Below are positions 1 through 5,014 of a stretch of DNA of 5,014 nt, in pieces. The notes under the pieces are model-generated. The model ran no database searches and was not told the DNA's origin. It worked only from the letters and a program-made list of their open reading frames with translations. The stretch's first letter is position 1; each line of letters opens with the position of its first letter. The position numbers and the translations under genes are program-made. Source of the stretch: Caldifarciminota bacterium (GTDB taxonomy: Bacteria > Hydrothermota > E44-bin80); contig JAGMEZ010000429.1 of assembly GCA_023127905.1 (NCBI GenBank), forward strand, positions 1 through 5,014, in the 5' to 3' direction.

Positions 1-653
1 TGCACCAATCTCGTCTTACCAACACCAACCTCACCACTGATACACACTGCACCACTACTACCGCTAAATATTGGCTTTATAAATTCTTTAACCCTAACTA
101 TCTCTTCATCCCGACCAATAATCTCCTTTATCGGAATACTTAATCCCTTCCTCTCCTTCTCAAAAACACCTATCCGATCCCGACCACGTCTTTTCGCACT
201 ATACAAATTTCTATCAGCAATCTCAAAAAGCCCGTTCCAATCCCGAGTATTCTCAGGACATGAAGCTATACCAATACTCAAGGTTAACCTTAGCTGGGTA
301 AATTCTCTAATTCTACATTGCTCTACAAAACGCTGAGAAATCATTTCTGCCTGCTCATAATTAGCATTGGGTAGTATACATACAAACTCATCACCACCAT
401 AACGAAATACTGTATCATCTTGCCTTAATAAAGTCTTAAGAAATATACCAAATTCTCTGAGCACGACATCACCACGCTTGTGTCCATAGGTATCATTAAC
501 ATCCTTGAAATGGTCTATATCGATTAAAACTATCGATAAGGGTATATCCCTTCCCTGGGTCTCTTCGATCTTCTCCTGCGCTCTCACATAAAGATAACGT
601 CGGTTATAAAGCCCGGTTAAATCGTCAATATATTCTCTTCCTATTTTCACCAT
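1..653 (-). CDS. Diguanylate cyclase (GGDEF) fused to AAA-type ATPase, 3' end beyond the window
   Basis: Predicted cytoplasmic signalling protein that makes cyclic di-GMP from two GTP and carries an attached NTPase module. Only the N-terminal 217 residues are visible. Seen in order: DDLTGLYNRRYL (residues 10-21); IDIDHFKDVNDTYGH (44-58) with putative metal ligand D45 and substrate-contact N53; inhibitory-site motif RQDD (77-80); active-site RYGGDEF (84-90), intact; SIGIAS (126-131); ADRNLYSAKRRGR (146-158). After a short linker come IIGRDEEI (178-185), typical of the start of AAA_16/STAND-like ATPases, and the Walker A stretch GEVGVGKTRL (207-216). There is no sensor domain or membrane segment ahead of GGDEF. 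In related fusions the ATPase is often followed by TPRs, which would lie outside the window. The ATG at 653 is the first in-frame start (a TAA lies 9 bases upstream of it), but it has no Shine-Dalgarno; a better-initiated ATG at 682 is in another frame. Domain calls are firm; the true start is uncertain. Confidence 0.93.
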   Translation of the reverse strand, partial: MVKIGREYIDDLTGLYNRRYLYVRAQEKIEETQGRDIPLSIVLIDIDHFKDVNDTYGHKRGDVVLREFGIFLKTLLRQDDTVFRYGGDEFVCILPNANYEQAEMISQRFVEQCRIREFTQLRLTLSIGIASCPENTRDWNGLFEIADRNLYSAKRRGRDRIGVFEKERKGLSIPIKEIIGRDEEIVRVKEFIKPIFSGSSGAVCISGEVGVGKTRLV

Positions 654-682
654 TTTAAAAAATTATATTCGATGTTTCTCAT
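647..682 (-). CDS. Possible 11-codon leader ORF or frameshifted true start of the GGDEF gene
   Basis: This short ORF reads MRNIEYNFLKW followed by TGA and overlaps the GGDEF ATG at 653. It has the only good ribosome-binding site in the region (AGGAG, 6-base spacer), whereas ATG 653 has none. Its codons AAT TTT TTA AAA contain the heptamer T TTT TTA, on which a -1 slip would continue as K-M-V-K-I-G straight into the GGDEF frame. Three readings are possible: the gene really starts here and one base was lost in the T6/A4 run by mutation or sequencing error; ribosomes slip by programmed -1 frameshifting; or the leader is translated and ribosomes restart at the overlapping ATG. I favour a frame error, because the joined product would look like an ordinary GGDEF N-terminal helix. 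Confidence 0.5.
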   Translation of the reverse strand: MRNIEYNFLKW

Positions 683-688
683 CCCTGT

Positions 689-693
689 CTCCT
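689..693 (-). promoter_or_regulatory. Ribosome-binding site AGGAG ahead of ATG 682
   Basis: AGGAG on the minus strand, followed by the spacer ACAGGG and ATG at 682. It favours initiation at 682 rather than at the in-frame GGDEF ATG at 653, whose upstream bases (TAATTTTTTAAA) hold no purine-rich site. It lies about 30 bp after the stop codon of the PorV-like gene, a distance compatible with co-transcription. Confidence 0.6.
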
Positions 694-722
694 AATTATT
701 ATCCTCAATATCCTTTAATTAA

Positions 723-1641
723 CTATTCACCCTTTAGTTTCTTCATATTTTTCTCCATGGTCTCATTGTCAGGCTCAAGCTCTAGTGCCTTCTCATATTC
801 AACTGCAGCCTCTGCCCAGAGCTTCTTGGCTCGATACACTTCAGCCTTTTTGTAATGATCTACTGCTGACTCCTCAGACAAACTCTCTCTCACATTGCCA
901 AAAACCATTGTAAAAGAGATTCTATGGGTATTGCCGAGATCATTAAATGGAATAAAGGCATAATCTATATTGTGATTCTTAACCTTTATACCTAACCCAC
1001 TGCTTATACCAGTAAAGATGTCGAAATCTGAATCACTCTTTAGATCCTGCCCCAATGAACGATAACCAAGTCGTAATGAAAGAATCTCTTTGAAGAGGTA
1101 TTCAATACCAATCTCGTAGTTAAAACTATTATCCAGAGGTTTACCAACATCCAAGGCCACAAGCAGTGATCTATCAAAGAGTCTGTAACCAATACCAAAC
1201 TCAATGTTTAAGGGCAGTTTTGCCTTCTCTTCAATGAATGCACCGGTCTGAATTCCAAGATTACGGGCAGAAAGTCCAATCAATAGTCTATTAGAGAAAA
1301 GCTCACTCTGACCACCAATATCACAGGCAAAAGCATGAGCTGAATAGTCATGAATCCTCGAATAGATACCTTTCAGACTCATACCTAAATAGAATTGACC
1401 AAATCTCCTTCCATAACCAAAACCTGCAGAAAGGTCATTAGCACCATACTTGCCAAGTCCTGCTCCAGTAGGATTATCCGGGGTTGTCTCCTGAATCTTA
1501 CCATGGTCGAAATAGGTTATTCCTACGCCGAAACCACTATCTCTCCCTAAGGGTAAGGCATATCCAAGATAGCCGGACCGAATTTCAACAACATAGTTAA
1601 GATAGGTTCCTGTTATATGATGATTAGGGATCCTTGAAAAA
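723..1641 (-). CDS. C-terminal piece of the PorV/PorQ-like protein with TPR tail
   Basis: This frame is open from a TGA near 1680 down to TAG 725-723, but its first ATG is at 1382, with no convincing Shine-Dalgarno. The 85 codons ahead of that ATG clearly belong to the same barrel: EIRSGYLGYALPLG and GFGVGITYFDHG are typical strand and hairpin sequence, so an automatic start at 1382 would cut the protein. Downstream of 1382 the strands continue (LLIGLSARNLG, IEFGIGYRLF, SLRLGYRSLG, IDYAFIPFNDLG) to a final strand ending SFTMVFG, about 160 residues after Met1382. After it, DHYKKAEVYRAKKLWAEAAV and EYEKALELEPDN match the TPR consensus (A8/G8-like, A20, A27 and P32 positions). The tail would face the periplasm. 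Confidence 0.82.
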
Positions 1642-1846
1642 GCCCGGCAGGATTCCAGTACGTAGCAGTGGCGTCATCCACAAGAGCAGTGAATGCCTCA
1701 CCTAAGGCAACAGACCTTGCATCCATACCTACCCTTAAAAAGTTGAAACTACAACTACCCCCTCCATTATCACCTCTTGCCAGCCCTGTAGCGAGTCCTA
1801 TCATCAAGACTATCGCCGCCATTCTGAAATACATCATCTTCCCCAT
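1613..1846 (-). CDS. N-terminal piece of the PorV/PorQ-like protein
   Basis: As read, this frame gives 77 residues and stops at TAA (1615-1613). Residues 1-25 form a signal peptide: K4, R8, then the hydrophobic run AAIVLMIGLATGLA and a small-residue ARG end. Residues 34-68 carry the UPF0164 N-terminal hallmark, with SARSxALGEAF-like and DDATATYWNPAGL segments. The last seven residues (QGSLIII) depart from the family and are read out of frame after the T5 run at 1637-1641. On its own this would be an exported stub with no barrel and is unlikely to work. The start is set by AGGAGG five bases upstream; the second candidate, Met4 or Met5, has no site of its own. Confidence 0.8.
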   Translation of the reverse strand: MGKMMYFRMAAIVLMIGLATGLARGDNGGGSCSFNFLRVGMDARSVALGEAFTALVDDATATYWNPAGLFQGSLIII

Positions 1847-1851
1847 ATTAT

Positions 1852-1857
1852 CCTCCT
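1852..1857 (-). promoter_or_regulatory. Strong ribosome-binding site AGGAGG for the PorV-like gene
   Basis: AGGAGG on the minus strand, five bases (ATAAT) before ATG 1846. A full anti-SD match at good spacing fixes the start of the signal-peptide-bearing protein and argues that the locus is, or recently was, expressed. Confidence 0.85.
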
Positions 1858-1889
1858 TTTTAACATTAAAGTACTGTAAAAAATATAGG

Positions 1890-1907
1890 GGGTAAACAGG
1901 GTAAACA
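1890..1907. repeat. Two tandem copies of the 9-mer GGGTAAACA
   Basis: GGGTAAACA occurs at 1890-1898 and again at 1899-1907, directly abutting the left end of the inverted-repeat element at 1908. It lies in the upstream region of the PorV-like gene (minus strand: TGTTTACCC twice). It could be an operator-like direct repeat or a footprint of the element. Neither is shown. Confidence 0.55.
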
Positions 1908-2057
1908 AGGGGTCAGGTCTCCACATTTGACATTAAATTTTTATCAACAACTTTTTATATTCCATAAATCATCCCAATCCGTTATGTCAAATGTGGAAGC
2001 TTGTCCTGAGCTTGCCGAAGGGCTTGTCCTGAGCGAAGGCGAAGGGACCTGACCCCT
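1908..2057. repeat. Inverted-repeat (MITE/REP-like) intergenic element with an interrupted right arm
   Basis: The left arm, 1908-1933 (26 bases, AGGGGTCAGG ... TTTGACAT), is matched in reverse complement by the right side in two pieces: 1984-1997 and 2046-2057. The two pieces together give a perfect 26-base complement, but 48 extra bases lie between them. The AT-rich centre (1934-1983) has no ORF. From memory, ends of the GGGGTCAGGTCTCCACATTTG type flank IS200-like/REP-associated tyrosine transposase (Y1) genes in several environmental phyla, so this may be a non-autonomous relative; no transposase is present here. The element fills most of the gap between the DUF2339 and PorV-like genes, and its right end overlaps the DUF2339 stop codon. 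There is no clear target-site duplication. Confidence 0.75.
1998..2045. repeat. 48-bp REP-like insert with two copies of GCTTGTCCTGAGC
   Basis: Exact 13-mers GCTTGTCCTGAGC lie at 1999-2011 and 2022-2034 (23-bp period). They are followed by TTGCCGAAGGG and GAAGGCGAAGGG respectively, so the unit is roughly word plus GAAGG tail. In reverse complement this is the CCCTTCG...CTCAGGACAAGC type of dispersed repeat common in many bacterial genomes (known from general experience, not searched here). The segment is markedly more GC-rich than its surroundings and sits exactly inside the right arm of the inverted-repeat element. Confidence 0.7.
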
Positions 2058-5014
2058 ATAACCGTTGGCGGTATTTTCGGTAGAAATAGGCAGCAATTAG
2101 GAAAATACCACCGATTCCAAGAAGTACGAACATCTTGTACAGTTTTCCTGTAAACCTGAGATCAACAAAGAATACCTTACAGAGGGTTATCCCAAAAAGA
2201 CACAGGGCAGAGATACGTAAAGGAAGTATCTTTCTTAACATTCCAACGAGAAGAAGTCCTAACCCGTAGAGAACCCATAGTAATGATAATGCAAATGCAG
2301 CCCTCTGTTCACCTAAATTCCAAACCCGATAAAGTGAGAAAGTTGCCTGCGAATGAATTTCAATAAAAAGAAGAACCAAGAAAAGAGACCATAAATACGG
2401 GACCATTCCTTTTTCGAATCCGATAACCACTTCCTTCCTATCAGCATACAACACCGCTGCATAAGCAATTACAAACAGCAGAACCACTGCCGAAGCGAAT
2501 TTTAAATTTAAGAGGAACGGAAACCCATATGAATAGGTATAAAGGATAGATGAATCTTCCAAGATTATCTTGAAAAAAGTTAAGGTGGCAAGGACCAACC
2601 CTGTTATACGGAGCGGGGTTATCTTATTTCTAAAACCAAAGAGTATCAAGAATAATGAAAAAATCGCCCATAGTATAGTTGTGAAAATGAAGCTTTCCAA
2701 CCTGATAGCGGTAATTTCAAAGCGACCAAAATACGAAATAATCTCAACATTCAACCCAACAAAGAGTAAGGACACGAACGCAGTCCAGAGCACGGGAACT
2801 GTTATGCCTCCTTTTTTCTCTTCGTTAATACCCTTTCTCACATAGAACAATGCAGAACTTGCAATGACTCCAAGAAAAAGAGCCAGTGAGAGAAATTTTA
2901 AATTTAGAATAAAAGGATAGCCATATGAGTAACGGTATAAGAGAGGTGTATCTATTAAGAATAGCTTAAATGCTGTTGCACCAACCAGGATGAATCCCAC
3001 AATTCGTAGTTTTAAGTCTCGACGGAGAATTCCCGCAATAAGAAACCAGAATGTGAATCCTGTCCATATCATAGAGGTAAACAGAAATCTCGTCATCCTA
3101 ATCTCACGCTCTATTGGACTGAAATATGAAAAAATCTCAAAATTTAAACAGAGGAAAAGCATTGTAGCAAATGTGCCCCAGAGGAGAAAAAGTCCGTTCT
3201 TTTCATACACAATACCCAACTTTTGTTTCTTACTGTACAACAGTGCACAAATTACGATGCTCCCCAGGAAAATTGCGAACGAAAGAGATTTTGCATTTAT
3301 TAAGAACGGGTAACCATAACTATAGTAGTTATAAAGAAATGTAATATCAAAGAAAAGCACTTTTACAGCAGTTGCTGCCATTAAACTGAGACCAGCTATA
3401 CGAAGTGGTTTATTTTTTATGAGAATGCCCTGGACGAGTAACCAGGAAAAAAAGACAGACCAGAGTATTGTGCTATAAGACCATATCATTCTTCCCGCTG
3501 TTCCTTTAAGTCCTGCAAAATAGGAAATAAGATCGTGATTTGTTATCCAGAATAATGCAATGATAAACAGAGTCCAGAGAGGTACCTTATATATTCTTTC
3601 TTTTACAGATATGTTCTTAAACCTGCTGAATATTAGTGCCCCTATTCCAAAGGAAAGTGTTGAAATAAAATGAGCAAGGAACTTCAAATTAAAGAATAGA
3701 AAGTGGTGCGCTATTCTGTGAAACCAAACAAGAGAATCAACAGTAAACAACCTCATAGCAACAAGTAAGAAGACTATAAACCCACCAATCCGAAGTGGTT
3801 TTCTTTCTATAACTGAACCAACTAAAATGAGAATAAGAGCTTCTATGCTCCATGCTGCTGTAATCCAGTAACTTTTAACAATCATGGGCACTGGCAAGGT
3901 AAGCAGTCCAACAGCAGTTCCCATAAGTCCAGCATAGAGGAGTTTGTCCTGAGCGTTTATCTTTCTGATCATATGCGAAAGGATGAAATGATAGATTGCC
4001 ATTCCAAGAGGAACATATGGTATAATGTTAGTATCTCCCCTATCAATAAGTATCGTATATGCTATTAGAAAGAATATAACTGGGTTAAGAATGACAAGAA
4101 CTAAATCTTCCCAGTTAGATTTTTTCTTTCCTATAATACTATGTGGTGTACTCATGAAAGAAAATAGTATAAAATAAGCAGTAGCAAAACCAGCAGCTAA
4201 CGAAAAATCCGAGGATGTATATTCTTGTATATACCAACTACCAAAGTAGATAATTGTTAAAATGAATGAGACTAATGAAATTGTTCGCCATCGCTTTACT
4301 GACGAAACGAACAGCACACCAATATTAATAATAAAAAGGTAAGAAAAAAGAAACGGCTCATAATATACCGTTGAGGTCGGATCAGCAAGTAGTAATGGCG
4401 TGGCAAATGCACCAAAAATACTGAGGAACGCAGTTGGAAAAGCGTTATGTAACATTGCTATTGTCATTCCACCAATTGTCACAAGGAAAAAGAGACTAAA
4501 AGATACCACAGGTGAGAACATTTGATAAAAATGGTAGGCTGTAAATATGGTTAAATAGAGTACTATTAACCCAAGACCGGAAATTCCCTGTGCCAGTGGA
4601 ATAAATTTTTTTCTGAAAAGAAATTCAGCAAACCAGATTAACATAAATCCACACGAGAACCCAAGTATAATTCTTGCACCCTCATTCAACCATCCCTGTT
4701 CAAACGCATATTTCAGGAAAATGGCAAATCCGGCAGCAAAAACAAGCGCTCCCACCCAGACAAGCCAGCGTTCTCCTATCATCCTTTCAAATTCCAACCA
4801 CCTATTGTATCTTTCACTGGGAGGTTTTTGAATTGTTTCGGGTTTCCCTATAGCCTTAGGAGAAACTTCCTTCTTAATAACAGAAGGTTCTTCTTTTGGA
4901 GGAACTACTTTTTTCTTAACAGACGGGACACTTTTGGGAGCAACTTTTTCTTTTTCCGGTCTCTTCAAATCATCCTTCAGCTTCTTGAGTTCCTCCTCAA
5001 GTCTTTCTATTCTT
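2056..5014 (-). CDS. DUF2339-family large polytopic membrane protein, 5' end beyond the window
   Basis: Inner-membrane protein of unknown function; 986 codons are visible (stop TAG 2058-2056) and the frame stays open to the right edge, so the start lies outside. In order from the edge: a short charged coiled coil (RIERLEEELKKLKDDLKR), a Lys/Pro-rich linker of about 50 residues, then the DUF2339 entry motif WLEFERMIGERWLVWVGALV at 4797-4738. After that come about 25 hydrophobic segments, among them FAIFLKYAFEQGWLNEGARI, GISGLGLIVLYLTIFTAYHF and AFATPLLL, all typical of COG5373. The C-terminal half is built of repeats of about 131 residues (see separate entry). The protein ends in a basic tail, RKYRQRL. 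A TTG at 4968 is in frame but follows the coiled coil and is not a credible start. Family assignment is strong; neighbours give no functional clue. Confidence 0.92.
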   Translation of the reverse strand, partial: RIERLEEELKKLKDDLKRPEKEKVAPKSVPSVKKKVVPPKEEPSVIKKEVSPKAIGKPETIQKPPSERYNRWLEFERMIGERWLVWVGALVFAAGFAIFLKYAFEQGWLNEGARIILGFSCGFMLIWFAEFLFRKKFIPLAQGISGLGLIVLYLTIFTAYHFYQMFSPVVSFSLFFLVTIGGMTIAMLHNAFPTAFLSIFGAFATPLLLADPTSTVYYEPFLFSYLFIINIGVLFVSSVKRWRTISLVSFILTIIYFGSWYIQEYTSSDFSLAAGFATAYFILFSFMSTPHSIIGKKKSNWEDLVLVILNPVIFFLIAYTILIDRGDTNIIPYVPLGMAIYHFILSHMIRKINAQDKLLYAGLMGTAVGLLTLPVPMIVKSYWITAAWSIEALILILVGSVIERKPLRIGGFIVFLLVAMRLFTVDSLVWFHRIAHHFLFFNLKFLAHFISTLSFGIGALIFSRFKNISVKERIYKVPLWTLFIIALFWITNHDLISYFAGLKGTAGRMIWSYSTILWSVFFSWLLVQGILIKNKPLRIAGLSLMAATAVKVLFFDITFLYNYYSYGYPFLINAKSLSFAIFLGSIVICALLYSKKQKLGIVYEKNGLFLLWGTFATMLFLCLNFEIFSYFSPIEREIRMTRFLFTSMIWTGFTFWFLIAGILRRDLKLRIVGFILVGATAFKLFLIDTPLLYRYSYGYPFILNLKFLSLALFLGVIASSALFYVRKGINEEKKGGITVPVLWTAFVSLLFVGLNVEIISYFGRFEITAIRLESFIFTTILWAIFSLFLILFGFRNKITPLRITGLVLATLTFFKIILEDSSILYTYSYGFPFLLNLKFASAVVLLFVIAYAAVLYADRKEVVIGFEKGMVPYLWSLFLVLLFIEIHSQATFSLYRVWNLGEQRAAFALSLLWVLYGLGLLLVGMLRKILPLRISALCLFGITLCKVFFVDLRFTGKLYKMFVLLGIGGIFLIAAYFYRKYRQRL
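2059..3816 (-). repeat. Internal protein repeat of about 131 residues in the DUF2339 protein (4 full + 1 partial)
   Basis: The anchor (P)LRI-x-G/A recurs with its LRI codons beginning near 3795, 3405, 3012, 2613 and 2220, that is, 130-133 residues apart. Each is followed by A/T-x-x-K/R-x-x-F/I-x-D/E, and the middle three also by a YSYG(Y/F)PF-L-x-NxK block. Other landmarks keep the period: an LW(T/G/S)xF membrane-helix start and an (I/F)SYF loop between anchors. Units lie at about 3816-3424, 3423-3031, 3030-2632 and 2631-2239, with a shortened last unit at 2238-2059. DNA identity between units appears low, so these are old duplications rather than recent copying. Confidence 0.8.

Larger units (their letters stand above)
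723..1846 (-). pseudogene. PorV/PorQ (UPF0164) family outer-membrane protein with C-terminal TPR, frame broken by one base
   Basis: Two minus-strand frames join into one 374-residue protein if one T is added to the T5 run at 1637-1641. The joined protein has a signal peptide (residues 1 to about 25), the family's N-terminal signature SFNFLRVGMDARSVALGEAF and then DDATATYWNPAGL, a long stretch of alternating glycine/aromatic beta-strands, a final strand HRISFTMVFG, and one TPR-like helix pair at the end. In Bacteroidetes PorV is an outer-membrane barrel that shuttles type IX secretion cargo; in other phyla the UPF0164 relatives have unclear roles, and no secretion genes are visible here. ATG 1846 is chosen for its strong AGGAGG. 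No other damage is visible, and both halves remain conserved in character, so the break is recent, a sequencing error, or rescued by frameshifting. The family call is firm; whether this is a true pseudogene is open. Confidence 0.85.

Noticed and set aside
654..722. Cyclic di-GMP riboswitch or terminator between the PorV-like and GGDEF genes
   Set aside because: The gap is too short and AT-rich, with no paired stems or conserved riboswitch core visible.
1668..1895. Plus-strand open frame opposite the PorV-like N-terminus
   Set aside because: It is antisense to a well-supported signal peptide and family motif, has low-complexity Ser/Pro/Leu content and no ribosome-binding site.
1882..1908. Sigma-70-like promoter for the PorV-like gene (TTGTTT, 15-base spacer, TATATT)
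   Set aside because: The spacer is short and the -35 is weak in AT-rich DNA where such matches are frequent; the gene probably has its own promoter here, but the exact site cannot be supported.
1999..2034. Possible CRISPR repeats (two 13-mers)
   Set aside because: Only two copies, a 10-bp gap that itself resembles the tail of the unit, and no cas genes; a REP-like duplication explains it better.
1908..2057. Intrinsic terminator for the DUF2339 gene
   Set aside because: The stem has a loop of about 50 bases and an interrupted arm, and no T-run follows it on the minus strand; mobile-element ends explain it better, although some transcription effect is possible.
2570..3313. Two plus-strand open frames opposite the DUF2339 gene
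   Set aside because: Both are antisense to strongly conserved membrane segments and have Lys/Arg/Ser-rich translations with no recognisable domain; shadow frames.

Overview
The window carries three genes, all read from the minus strand, so transcription runs from the right edge to the left. Both outer genes are cut by the window ends. From right to left there is (i) the 3' 2.96 kb of a very large polytopic membrane protein of the DUF2339 (COG5373) type; (ii) a 209-bp intergenic stretch almost filled by a non-coding inverted-repeat element of about 150 bp; (iii) a PorV/PorQ (UPF0164)-type outer-membrane protein with a C-terminal TPR, broken into two frames by a one-base slip; and (iv) the N-terminal 217 residues of a diguanylate cyclase (GGDEF) fused to a downstream AAA-type ATPase domain whose Walker A motif lies at the window edge.

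The DNA is AT-rich and the genes have Shine-Dalgarno sites. A PorV-like barrel with signal peptide implies a Gram-negative (diderm) cell envelope. PorV-TPR proteins, DUF2339 giants and GGDEF-AAA fusions together fit an uncultured FCB-type or candidate-phylum bacterium (for example WOR-3, Cloacimonetes, KSB1 or Omnitrophica relatives). That placement is inference; nothing here fixes the taxon. No phage, plasmid, toxin-antitoxin or defence genes are visible.

The most notable observations are these. Two reading-frame breaks, one in the PorV-like gene and one at the start of the GGDEF gene, both sit at T-runs on the coding strand, and both are repaired by one extra base. The second places a well-initiated 11-codon ORF in front of the GGDEF frame with a T TTT TTA heptamer at the junction, the form of a classic -1 slippery site. 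The inverted-repeat element has its right arm split by a 48-bp insert holding two copies of a 13-bp REP-like word, and its outer end supplies part of the DUF2339 stop codon. The DUF2339 protein shows an internal repeat of about 131 residues.

How the genes cooperate cannot be read from the sequence. The PorV-like and GGDEF genes are only about 40 bp apart and could be co-transcribed. The DUF2339 gene is separated from them by the repeat element and is likely a separate unit.
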